Below, piece after piece: positions 16,638 to 25,494 of a DNA stretch of 49,454 bases. The notes beneath the pieces were generated by a model. It was not told the DNA's origin. It made no database searches and saw nothing but the letters and a program-made list of their open reading frames with translations. Origin of the DNA: Streptosporangiaceae bacterium (lineage in GTDB: Bacteria; Actinomycetota; Actinomycetes; Streptosporangiales; Streptosporangiaceae); assembly GCA_025934375.1 (NCBI GenBank), contig JAICYD010000044.1, positions 1-49,454 of the forward strand, read 5' to 3'. The stretch's first letter is position 1. The number at the start of each line of letters is the position of its first letter. Position numbers and translations under genes: made by a program.

Positions 16638-17947
16638 CGGACACCCAAGAGCCGCGGGCCCGGCGGCCGCTGCCCGCACCGCCGCCGGGGCCGTTTCGCC
16701 GGTCGTTCTGGCGCAGCCCGATCCGCGGGCCGTGGCTGACCTCGGTCCTCGGCCTGGTTCTGCTGGGCGGCGTGCCGGTGCTGTTCGTGACCGGCCTGCT
16801 GTCCTACGCCGCCTACGACCCCGGCCTCAGCCCCGTCAACGACACCACCCCTGGCAAGGGATGGCTCGGCTTCTTCCTGTTCTCGTGGCCGACCCGACCG
16901 GAGTGGCTCTACCGGGTGAACCAGGGCCTGCACGTCACCCTGGGCCTCGTCCTCGTCCCGATCCTGGCGGCCAAGCTGTGGTCGGTGCTGCCCAGGCTGT
17001 TCGAGTGGCCGCCGCTGCGCAGTCCCGCGCACGCGCTGGAGCGGCTGTCGCTGTTCCTGCTCGTCGGCGGGGGCGTGTTCGAGTTCGCGACCGGGATCAT
17101 GAACATCCAGCAGTGGTACGTGTTCCCCGGCTCCTTCTACACCCTGCACTTCTACGGCGCCTGGGTCTTCATCGCCGCCCTCGCGGCGCACGCCGCCGTG
17201 AAGTTCCCCGCCGTGATCAGGGCGCTGCGCGACCGCGGGCTGCTGCGCGAGCTGCGCGTCAGCACCGCCCGCACCCGCCCGGAGCCGCCGGAGGCCAGCC
17301 TCCTGGTCAGCCCGGCGCCGGCGGCGCCCACCATCTCCCGGCGCGGCGCGCTGGCCTTCGCGGGCGCCGGGTCGCTGGTCCTGCTGGCGCTGTCGGTCGG
17401 CCAGTCGGTCGGCGGCCCGCTGCGCCGCACCGCCCTGCTCGCCCCACACGGGCAGGCCGATGGCGCAGGCCCCGGGGACTTCCAGGTCAACGTGACCATG
17501 GCGCAGAGCGGGGTGCGGGCCGCGCAGACCGGGGCGAGCTGGCGGCTGACCCTCAACCGCGCCGGGCCCGCCGCCAGCCCGGTCACCCTGACCCGGGCGC
17601 AGCTGCTGGCGATGCCGCAGCACACCGCGCGCCTGGCGATCAACTGCGTCGAGGGCTGGTCCACCGGGGATCAGGAGTGGACCGGGGTCCGGCTGCGCGA
17701 CCTGGCCAAGCTGGCCGGCGCCGGCCAGCCGGCCAGCGTCCTGGTGGAGTCCCTCCAGCGCGGCGGCGCCTTCGGCCGCGTCGTCTTGTCCGCCGGGCAG
17801 GCCGCCGACCCCGGCTCGCTGCTCGCGCTGCGCGTCAACGGCGCCGACCTGTCCCCCGACCACGGGTACCCGGCCCGGGTCATCGTGCCCGCCAGCCCCG
17901 GGGTGCACAACACCAAGTGGGTCGCTGCCATGACGTTCGGGAGCTGA
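16634..17947 (+). CDS. Cytochrome b561-like/sulfite-oxidase-type molybdopterin oxidoreductase fusion
   Basis: 437 residues. N-terminal four-helix membrane domain (about 35-57, 98-117, 138-160, 172-192) with histidines H100, H172 and H186 placed as haem ligands. A fifth hydrophobic stretch (238-260) is preceded by SRRGALAFAG, like a Tat motif, and leads to a C-terminal SUOX/YedY-fold domain whose C338 in INCVEGW is the expected Mo ligand. It therefore joins an MsrQ-like membrane haem part and an MsrP-like catalytic part in one chain. AGGAGG at 16620-16625 precedes ATG 16634, which overlaps the upstream stop. The substrate could be an oxidised methionine or another oxo group; unproved. Confidence 0.85.
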   Translation: MTDTQEPRARRPLPAPPPGPFRRSFWRSPIRGPWLTSVLGLVLLGGVPVLFVTGLLSYAAYDPGLSPVNDTTPGKGWLGFFLFSWPTRPEWLYRVNQGLHVTLGLVLVPILAAKLWSVLPRLFEWPPLRSPAHALERLSLFLLVGGGVFEFATGIMNIQQWYVFPGSFYTLHFYGAWVFIAALAAHAAVKFPAVIRALRDRGLLRELRVSTARTRPEPPEASLLVSPAPAAPTISRRGALAFAGAGSLVLLALSVGQSVGGPLRRTALLAPHGQADGAGPGDFQVNVTMAQSGVRAAQTGASWRLTLNRAGPAASPVTLTRAQLLAMPQHTARLAINCVEGWSTGDQEWTGVRLRDLAKLAGAGQPASVLVESLQRGGAFGRVVLSAGQAADPGSLLALRVNGADLSPDHGYPARVIVPASPGVHNTKWVAAMTFGS

Positions 17948-17948
17948 C

Positions 17949-18848
17949 ATGCGCCGCCTGCTGCGCTGGTACGGCGCCGGTCCCCTGCACCTGCTGGCCT
18001 TCCTCGGCTGCTTCGCGCTGGCCGGCTACGCCGCCGCCCGGCTGGTCCCGTCCCGGCCGCTGGGCATCGCGGCCTGGTTCCTGGGCGCCGTCATCGGCCA
18101 CGACCTGGTCCTCGTGCCGCTGTATACCCTCGCTGACCGGTCGGCGGCGGCGGTCATCCGCCATCGCCCGGGGAGGTTGCCCACGCTGGCGTGGATCAAC
18201 TACCTGCGGGTGCCCGCCGCGCTGTCCGGCCTGCTGCTCCTGGTCTGGTTCCCGCTGATCCTGCGGCTGCGCACCCGCTACCAGGCGTCCACCACCTTGT
18301 CGCCTGGCCCGTTCCTGTGGCACTGGCTGGCCGTCACCGGCGCGCTGTTCCTGCTGTCGGCCGCCGCCCTCGCCCTGCGCATCCGCGCCCTGCGGCGCCC
18401 CGGCGACCCGCCAGAACGCGAGCCCGCGCCGCCCAGCCCGCCACCGGAGCCGCCGGCGACGGCCGCCGGCCCGGCCGGCCACGCCTGCGATCCGCCCGAG
18501 CCACTTCCAGGTGGCGGCCGGCCGGGCCCGCCGAACGGGCCGGAGCTAGCCGCGGATCCCGGCCAGGAGCGCGCGCCAGGCGCCGGCGGGGATGGTGAGC
18601 ACCGCCCCCGCGCGGTCGGTGGTGTCGCGGACCAGGACTCCGGTCACGGCGCCGCCCACTTCCACGCAGGTCGCGCCGCCGTTGCCGCTGTAGCGCGACT
18701 TACGCCAGGCGCCCACCTCGACGCAGGAGGCGCCGCCGTTGTCGCTGTAGCTGGACGTGCGCCAGCCGGGGTTCACTGCTGTCGGCTCTTCCACTTCTCG
18801 ATCGCCTCCACGATGAGCGCCCGCGAGTCCTCGGCGTTCAGGGCGTAG
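17949..18848 (+). CDS. Small membrane protein with a long proline-rich tail overlapping antisense genes
   Basis: Residues 1-155 contain four hydrophobic segments (about 12-30, 38-58, 92-110, 128-148) and look like a real membrane protein; ATG 17949 follows the oxidoreductase stop by one base, so it belongs to that operon. After about residue 160 the frame becomes Pro/Gly/Ala-rich and runs without a stop to 18848 across the convergent DUF397 gene and the end of the HTH regulator. The last 100 residues are thus antisense to coding sequence and may not be natural; loss of an earlier stop is likely. No family recognised. Confidence 0.65.
   Translation: MRRLLRWYGAGPLHLLAFLGCFALAGYAAARLVPSRPLGIAAWFLGAVIGHDLVLVPLYTLADRSAAAVIRHRPGRLPTLAWINYLRVPAALSGLLLLVWFPLILRLRTRYQASTTLSPGPFLWHWLAVTGALFLLSAAALALRIRALRRPGDPPEREPAPPSPPPEPPATAAGPAGHACDPPEPLPGGGRPGPPNGPELAADPGQERAPGAGGDGEHRPRAVGGVADQDSGHGAAHFHAGRAAVAAVARLTPGAHLDAGGAAVVAVAGRAPAGVHCCRLFHFSIASTMSARESSAFRA
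18546..18776 (-). CDS. DUF397 protein
   Basis: About 76 residues. It contains the DUF397 core twice: WRTSSYSDNGGASCVEVG and WRKSRYSGNGGATCVEVG, then the usual VLVRDTTDR strand and an end rich in AWRALLAG. DUF397 proteins accompany HTH-DUF5753 (WhiJ-like) regulators and are thought to modulate them. GTG 18776 overlaps the regulator's TGA by 4 nt; an in-frame GTG at 18794 would overlap by 22 nt. The repeated core is unusual, as most have one. Confidence 0.8.
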   Translation of the reverse strand: MNPGWRTSSYSDNGGASCVEVGAWRKSRYSGNGGATCVEVGGAVTGVLVRDTTDRAGAVLTIPAGAWRALLAGIRG

Positions 18849-19640
18849 CTCCTTATCGCCTCGAACAGCGCGATAGCCCTGCGGGTGAGCGGACTGTCTT
18901 GCACCATCTGGTCCTCAACGGCCAGCATCAGCAGGGTATCCGGTATCGCCTCCCTCCCCGCTGGCGAGCTCGTAGGGCCCCCGCAGCCCCGGGAAGTAGC
19001 CGTCATCCCTGACCACCTGGATGACCAGGTTGGGCCGCCGGGACAGCTCCAGCAGCCGCTGCAGTTGCGCGATCATGACCTCGGGCGGGCCGACCCGGAA
19101 GTGCAGGGCGAGCTCGTGGATCACCACGGTGGCGTGCGCCGGGTCGGGGCCGTCGAGGATGGCCTGCCGCCCCATCCGGACCCCGGTCTTCTCGATGGCC
19201 TCGTCCTCGTCCAGGCCACCTGCCAGGAACATGGCGTGCGCGTAGGCGCGGGTCTGCGGCAGGCCGGGCAGGAACAGCAGCGCCCACAGCCGGACGAAGT
19301 CCGCCTTCGCCTCCTGCGCGAAGTACTTCTGGGCGAATTCCGGGATGGGCCCCTCTCGTTTCGACGCGAGTTCCCAGAGGGCGGTGAGGGCGCGCCGGTG
19401 GCCCTCGGTGAGGACCGGGGTCTTGTCCTGGACGTGGACGGCGCAGGCGTCCAGCCAGGGCGGGAACAGCTGCCGGCCGGGTACCCGCCTGCCCGTTTCC
19501 ACCGTGGCGAGCATGGAGTCGCCGTAGCCGTCGATGCGGGCGGCGAGGGCGCCGATGCTCGGGTAGCCGGCGGCGATCCGCAGTTGCCGCAGCTCATCGC
19601 CCAGGCGCACGGCGGCGAGGTTCTCGTCTGGCTCTGACAT
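18773..19640 (-). pseudogene. HTH (XRE) DUF5753 regulator, WhiJ-like, frameshifted
   Basis: ATG 19640 follows GGAGG by 5 nt. The N-terminal HTH (about 12-65) and DUF5753 domain read normally to LRGPYELASGEG near 18960. The expected continuation IPDTLLMLAVEDQ to LIVEAIEKWKSRQQ is present to 18773 but in another frame. The change falls within GGGGAGGGAGGCG (about 18946-18958 on the plus strand as CGCCTCCCTCCCC). Restoring one base would give a normal 289-residue protein. Whether this is a true mutation or a base-calling error is open. It is divergent from an anti-sigma-type ATPase and overlaps the DUF397 gene, a conserved actinomycete trio. Confidence 0.85.
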
Positions 19641-19748
19641 TCGTGCCTCCAGTGCATCGCGGCGGTCCGGACTGGAATGCGGGCGGTCGGACAGCTACGG
19701 ACGCGCGCCCGTTACGAATAGCGTAGGCCGCTGTTTGCGTGGCACGGT

Positions 19749-19819
19749 GGATTTCCTGAGATAACACGCCGGATTTCGTGAACGGAGCCGCATCCCAGGG
19801 GTGCGGGGCGATTCCGTGA
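19749..19819. promoter_or_regulatory. Three GGATTTCNTGA-type repeats in the divergent regulator promoter
   Basis: GGATTTCCTGA (19749-19759), GGATTTCGTGA (19771-19781, 22 bp on) and CGATTCCGTGA (19809-19819) lie between the HTH regulator and the ATPase gene. The regular spacing and location suggest the operator of the regulator. Confidence 0.4.
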
Positions 19820-19868
19820 TTCCGGCTTGCCCATCATCTGGCCGCGACGGAGCCGCACTGTGAATGGC

Positions 19869-20390
19869 ATGAATTCCCGAACGCTGGTACCACCTGTCAT
19901 CCCTCCGCATCCCTTGTTGACCCATGGGAACTGGCTGGCGGGATTCCCGCTGCGGTCTTTCCTGGAGCTGGGCGCGTACCGGAACGCGGCCGGCTCCGCG
20001 CGCGGCCACGCCCGCAACGTGCTGGCCGAATGGGGGCTGGGGCAGTTCACCGACGCGGTGACCCTGCTGGTGTCGGAGATGATCACCAACTCCGTGAACG
20101 CGACGGAAAAGGTGAGCTGGGACGCGGGCCTGCCGCCCGTTCGGCTGTGGATGCTGGGCGGGCCGGGCGCGGACGGGGCCGGGGAGATCCTCCTGCTGGT
20201 GTGGGATGCCGTCGCCGAGGCGCCCGAGATGGGCCAGGCGGGCGCGGAGGATGAGTCGGGCCGGGGGCAGGGGATCGTCGACTGGCTCAGCGGGCGGCAG
20301 TGGGACTGCTACCTGCCGCCCGCGCCGCCCGGCGGCAAGGTCACCCGGGCGCTGATCGATCACCCCTGGCGCGATCAGCCGCCCGGATAA
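19869..20390 (+). CDS. ATP-binding protein, RsbW-like anti-sigma/HATPase
   Basis: 173 residues with a GHKL ATPase fold: SEMITNSVNA is the N box, VWDAVAEAP the G1 region (Asp present) and GRGQGIVDWLS the G2 loop. ATG 19869 is preferred; an in-frame ATG at 19827 extends it with no supporting ribosome site. In actinomycetes these small ATPases are often encoded next to HTH-DUF5753/DUF397 genes, as here, divergently. Some act as serine kinases in sigma-factor partner switching; this one's partner is unknown. A strong hairpin follows the stop. Confidence 0.82.
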   Translation: MNSRTLVPPVIPPHPLLTHGNWLAGFPLRSFLELGAYRNAAGSARGHARNVLAEWGLGQFTDAVTLLVSEMITNSVNATEKVSWDAGLPPVRLWMLGGPGADGAGEILLLVWDAVAEAPEMGQAGAEDESGRGQGIVDWLSGRQWDCYLPPAPPGGKVTRALIDHPWRDQPPG

Positions 20391-20392
20391 GC

Positions 20393-20449
20393 CGGCGCGG
20401 CCGGGACGGCGGAGATCCGCCATCGTCTCCTGATCTCCCGGCCGCGCCG
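20393..20449 (+). terminator. Terminator hairpin after the ATPase gene
   Basis: A perfect 14-bp stem, 20393-20406 with 20436-20449, encloses a smaller hairpin (20408-20413 with 20416-20421). It starts 3 nt after the stop codon. Confidence 0.7.
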
Positions 20450-20581
20450 CTGTCATTGGCTCATTCCGGGGTAATGGCCGCATCGCCCCGCTCTATTCGG
20501 GGGGACGCGGCATTTACGCGCTCGCTGTTCCGGGGCAAATCCCGCATCGCCCTGGCTAATCCAGGACCTGAAAGGCGACCT

Positions 20582-20875
20582 ATGATCAATGCACGGTGCT
20601 CGTGTGGCTTCACCGAGGCTAACGAGGTTGACGAGACGATCGCGGATCACCTGCTGCGGGTGTTCACGCCCGACGACAACAGGGGCGCCGACCGGCAGGT
20701 GCACCTGGAAGGGAGCCCCGGACTGGCGTGCCTTTGCGGGTTCCGGGCGACCACCCCCGGGGAACTGGATTCCCATTTCCTGGAGATGTTCGTCCCGGCG
20801 GGCCGGGTGGACGCCAGCGGCGTCGAGCACAAGGGGACAGCTGAACCTCAGGCTGGCCGGCTCGGCGGGGAGTAA
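20582..20875 (+). CDS. Small duplicated Cys/His protein
   Basis: 97 residues. Two half-repeats share the pattern C-x-C-G-F ... H-x-L/F-x-x-x-F: ARCSCGFTEANEVD with DHLLRVF, and ACLCGFRATTPGELD with SHFLEMF. Each half offers two Cys and one His, so each could bind a metal ion, or the pair could share one. No characterised family is recognised. AAAGG lies 6 nt before ATG 20582. The 3' end overlaps the convergent ATPase gene by 28 nt. Confidence 0.7.
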   Translation: MINARCSCGFTEANEVDETIADHLLRVFTPDDNRGADRQVHLEGSPGLACLCGFRATTPGELDSHFLEMFVPAGRVDASGVEHKGTAEPQAGRLGGE

Positions 20876-23800
20876 ACACAGCGCGTCCCGGTCCGGACGC
20901 TCTCGTCGAGGTGGGCGGCGACGTCGGGCGCGCGGTGGCGGATGCGGGAGATCGCGGACCGGATGGCCCGGGTGACGTTGACCCGGGCGCGTTCGGATTC
21001 GGAGCCGAGACGGCGGGCCCGGCCGCCAAGGCCCGTCGCGGCGGCGAGCTCGCGAAGCAGGGAGTCTTTCTCAGCGCGCAGACGGCTGGCCCGTTCGGTG
21101 TCATTCCACTCCTCGGCTTCGGCCAGCTCCTCGCCGAGGTCGGTCAGCCGTTGCCGGTAGGCGTCCCGGGCTTGCTGATCGAGGACCTCGCCGGAATCCG
21201 CGCCGGACATGGCCAGCAAGTCATCGGACCGTATCCGGGCGCCGGCGGTGCCCTCAGTGCCAGTAGCGCCGGTGGCGCCCGCGAGTCGGACGAGTTCCAG
21301 GGCGGCCAGTTCTCGGCCCGGGTTGCGGACGAGCAGGTCGACGTACCGCAAGCCCAGGCTGTCCGGGATCCGGGTGCGGGTGCCCGCGTAGCCGATGACC
21401 CAGTCATCGTCGTCCCGGTTCACGGTGAGCGTGGTGAGCGGGGGCGCGCCCGGCTGATCGAGGACGGGGAGCAGCTTGGTCATGCCGCAGCCGGCCGCGA
21501 TGGCCCGGGCCTCGGCCAGCGCCGCGGATGCGGCGGGCAGGTCCTCGGATCGGCCGCGCTGGCGCAGAAGTAGGGCGTACTCGTGCAGGGCGCGCGCGAG
21601 CATGGGCTGGGCTCCGAGCCGCCGGTGGCAGCTGATGGCCGTGCGGTAGTGCTGGAGCGCCGCCGTGGTGTCCCCGTTCAGGGCAGCCAGTCCGGCTAGG
21701 TAGTAGTCGGCGGAGCCGGAGCACGTGACCGCCCCGGCGGCGACGGCGGCACGCCCGGCGTAAGGGGCCAGTGCCTGGTAAACGCGAGGCGCGTGCCGCG
21801 CTGCCCGCAGCAGCGTGCAGCCGCCAGCGAGCTGGGTCAGTGCCCACACGTAGATCATGTCGGGCCGCAGGGTTCCCATTCCGTGGCTGATGAGCTCGTC
21901 GAGGCGGCCGCTGGCCTGCTCGGTGGCGCCGTTGACGGCATCGATCTGGACCAGCGCCGCGGCGTGCGCCACCGACAGGTGAGATCGGGCCACCAGGTCC
22001 CGCAGGAGCTGTTCCATCAGCTGCTCGTCGCGGGCGGGCAGGTCGGCGTGCAGCCAGATTGCGAACATCTGCCCCCAGTAGACGGCCCCGGCATCGGGCA
22101 GCGCGACGGCCTCCCCCGCCTGGAATGCCTGCCGGGCGAACTCGATCGCGGACTCGAAGTCACCGGCCAGCGCGGCCATGGTCGAGTGGCGGGACTGAGC
22201 GACCAGCCGGGCCGCGGGCTGCCTGAGGGAATCAGCCAGCCGGTCCAGCTCGGGCAGGACGCGCTGCGCGGACGGTCCGTCCGCGAGCTCGAGCAAGTGG
22301 GTCAGGCGCAGGACGCGGCCATCCAGTTCGGTCTCCGGCTCGTGGGCCCGCTGGGCCGCCCTGACGATTTCGGTAGCGTCGGCCAGGGCGTCCTGCGGGT
22401 CCTGGGTGCCCCACAGGACGTGATGCTGGGCGACGAGGGCCGCGGCGAGGGCCGTGGCGGCCTCCTGGCCGCCTGGATCCCGGGATGTCGCCTCCCGCGC
22501 GCCGCGTACCGCCTGCTCGGCTGCGGCCCGGGCGGCGCCCGGGTCGGGGGCCAGCGTGATCGCCAGGCGGGCCAGCGTGCGGGCGCGCAGCGCGTCATCA
22601 GCGGGGCCGAGTGCCTCGGCGGCTTCCCTGAGCAGCGCGGTGGCAGCGCCTGTGGGGGCGTTGAAGTCGATGTGCTGAGCGCTCAACAGCGCCGCGGTGG
22701 CTAGCATCCGTGGCTCGTTCACACGCCGGGCCAGCCGCAGGGCCTCGTCTAGGACCGGGGCCGCGGCGGGGTCGGGGCCGGTCTTGGTGAGTGCCCCGGC
22801 CAGGCTCAGCAGAAGCTCGCACCGGCTGGCCGGCGTGACCTGCGCCGCCCGGCCGAAGGCGTCCAGAGCGTGCCGGAAATGCCCGGCGGCTTCTTCATAG
22901 GCCAAGGCCGCCAGCGCGTCCTGGCCGGCCAGCCGCGAGTACTCCACGGCCCTGGCGGCGGCCTCGCCGCTAGCCGGCGCGGCCCGCAGGAAGTGGTAGG
23001 CGAGCTCGGCATGACTCGGCTCCGCCCTGCTCTCGAGCGCCCCGGCGATCGTGAGGTGAGCCTGCACCCGGGACTGGGGCGCCAGTTCACCGTAGAGGGT
23101 CTCCCGGATGAGCGCGTGCCGGAACCGGTACAGCTCGCCGACGTCCTGGCCCGGTCTCAGCAGGCCGATCACCGTGGCATCGTCACACATCCGGGCCACC
23201 AGGCTGGCCGGGACGCCGAGCACCGCCGCGACCAGGACCGGGTCAATACCCGGGCCGAGCGCCGCCGCGGTAGCCAGGACTTCTCCCGCTCCGACGGCGC
23301 CCTCCCCCGCGGCGCCCTCCCCGGCGGCGCGGACTGCGGCCAGGCCGAGCCGGGCGACCTGGCGCCGGACCGCCTGCCGGATGCCCGCTGGGACCGGCAC
23401 ATCCTCGACTGTCGCCGCGCCGTGGCCCAGCAGGCGCGCCACCTGCGTTATGAACAAGGGATTGCCCTCGCCGCGGCGCTCGACCAGGGCGAGCACATCC
23501 GCGTCCGCGCCGGGCAGCATGAGCTGGATCTCATCCCGGGACATGCCGCCGAGGGGCAGGAACGTACCGGCGGATTCGAGGGTGGCGATCACGTCGCTGA
23601 CCTCCGGGTCGAGCCGGGCCTCGGCCTCTCGGTAGGTGGCCAGGAGGACGACGCGGGAAAGGCGCGCGGCCGCCGCGAACCGCAGCAGCAAGGCCGACGG
23701 GCGCCCCGCGGCGTGCAGGTCCTCGATGATCACCACCAGCGGCCCGCCTTGGGACGCCCGGTCCAGCACCGCGCAGACCGCCTCAAACAGCGCGAACCGT

Positions 23801-24187
23801 GCCCAGGGCCCCGATCCGGCTTGCTCGCCCGCCGCCCCGAGCTCGGGGAGCAGCTGGCCAAGCACGGCAGCCTGCGGGCCCACTGCCTCGGCCAGCGCGG
23901 CCGCCCCCGCGCGCCGGCCGTAGGCCCGCAGGACCTGCACCCAGGGCCAGTACGGCGGAGCGCCGCCGTCTTCCCACGCGCCACCCCACAGCACCAGCGC
24001 GCCCGCCGCTCGCTTCCCGGGCGAACGCGCGGACGAGCTCGGTCTTGCCGATCCCCGGCTCCCCGCCCACCAGGGCCAGCCGCGCATCGCCGGCGGCGGC
24101 CTCACGGAAGGCGGCGCGCAGCGCCGCCAATTCGTGGGATCGCCCCACGAACCCGTCCACGGCCTGCGGCTGAGCTGGCTGTGGCAT
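20848..24187 (-). pseudogene. Large ATPase regulator (STAND/MalT-like), frameshifted near its N-terminus
   Basis: ATG 24187 opens FVGRSHELAALRAAF and Walker A GGEPGIGKT (41-49), the start of AAA/STAND regulators. At about 24005-24020 the frame changes: FAREA continues in another frame as GALVLWGGAWEDGG, LVVIIEDLHAAGRP (Walker B) and about 1040 further residues of TPR-like helices. The C-terminus is not a LuxR helix-turn-helix but the other common ending, with RDAYRQRLTDLGEELAEAEE and ARVNVTRAIRSAISRIRHRA, a putative DNA-binding helical domain. The site is a GC-rich repeat-like string (GAAGCGAGCGGCGGGCGCG on the minus strand). Without repair the Walker A is separated from the body; programmed frameshifting is possible but there is no slippery heptamer. 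Confidence 0.82.
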
Positions 24188-24361
24188 CCTCGCCCACCTC
24201 CCGAACCAGGCACGCCACCTGCGGCAACCTTAACCTTTCGCGCACGCTGCGGTCTCGTTCACGCAGGCTGAACGGTTCGTTCACCATGGCCGCACGCCTC
24301 TTGAGGTAACCGGACACGCCACCACGAGGTGGCGTCATCGCGAGACCACCAGGAGGAATCG

Positions 24362-25416
24362 ATGGACGAGAACCGCGCCGCGCAGTTCACCGGACGGGTA
24401 CTGGCTGACACCGCCGCCGCCGCGACGGTCGTGCTGGCCGCCCTGGGCGACCGGGCAGGGCTGTTCAAGAGCCTGGCTGAGCACGGCCCGGGGACCAGCG
24501 GTGAGCTGGCCGCCAGGACCAGCCTCTCCGAGCGGTACGTGCGGGAATGGCTGGCCGGCATGTTCGCCGCCGGATACCTGACGTACGACGACGCCGAGGG
24601 CAGGTACGCCTGCCCGCTGAGCACGCGCCGACCCTGGCCACCGAGCCGGGGCCCGCCTTCTTCGGCGGCGTCCACCAGGAGCTGATCGGCGCGATCCAGC
24701 GGTACGACGACGTCGCCCGGGCGTTCCGCCACGGCGGCGGCGTCCGGATGGCGGACCTGCACTCTGATGTCTGGGCCGGGACCAGCCGGTTCACCGCGCA
24801 ATGGCACCAGAACATGCTCGTCCAGCAATGGCTGCCGCTGGTCCCCGGCACCGAGGCCAAGCTGCGGGCCGGCGGCCGGGTCGCCGACGTGGGCTGCGGC
24901 ACCGGGCAGGCCCTGATCGCCCTGGCCCGCGCGTACCCTGCCATCACGGCGACCGGGTACGACGCCCACCAGCCATCAATCGAGCAGGCGCGCCGCGCCG
25001 CCGCCGAGGCGGGCGTGGCCGGCCGGGTCAGCTACCACGCGCTCGACGCGACGGCCGGGCTCCCCGAGTCCTTCGACGTAATCACGACGTTCGATGTCGT
25101 TCATGACGCCGTCGACCCCCTGGGCCTGCTCCGCGCGATCCGTGACGCCCTGCGGCCCGGCGGCCGGTACCTGTGCCTGGAGATCAACTGCTCCGACCAT
25201 GCCGCCGACAACACCGGACCCATCGCCGCCCTGCTCTACGGCTTCTCGGTCCTGTACTGCATGACCACATCACTCGCCGAAGGCGGCGAAGGGCTGGGCA
25301 CCCTCGGCCTCCCCGAGCCGGCCCTGCGTCAGCTGGCCGGCAAGGCCGGCTTCACGCAGGTACGGCATGTCGAGATGGACAACCCGTTCAACCGCCTCTA
25401 CGAGCTCACCCGGTGA
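24362..25416 (+). pseudogene. SAM-dependent methyltransferase with N-terminal winged helix, frameshifted
   Basis: ATG 24362 follows AGGAGG. The winged-helix/dimerisation part (ALGDRAGLFKSLAEHG, SERYVREWLAGMFAAGYL) reads to EGRYAC near 24610; the rest, AEHAPTLATEPGPAFFGG, VADVGCGTGQALIALA (SAM motif I) and on to LYELTR, is in another frame up to 25416. Inserting one C into GCCTGCCC at about 24611 gives YALPAEHAP, exactly the family sequence (Rv2258c-like methyltransferases). Intact length would be about 351 residues. A missing base in a C-run is the simplest cause. Confidence 0.85.
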
Positions 25417-25494
25417 CGGCGGCCCCGTGGCCAGCCGGGACGCCGGACGCCCCGGCGGCCAGGCCGGGGCGCGAGCTCGCGAATTGATTACGAC

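Noticed and set aside
23990..24040. Programmed ribosomal frameshifting in the large ATPase
   Set aside because: No slippery heptamer or following pseudoknot is evident, and similar lesions occur in nearby unrelated genes; a plain indel is simpler.
22870..24309. 479-codon plus-strand frame
   Set aside because: It mirrors the ATPase gene, which has Walker motifs; composition is that of an antisense shadow.
24547..24700. Independent start of a methyltransferase at 24547
   Set aside because: The first 30 residues in that frame are Arg-rich shadow; the real N-terminus is in the frame beginning at 24362 with an excellent ribosome site.
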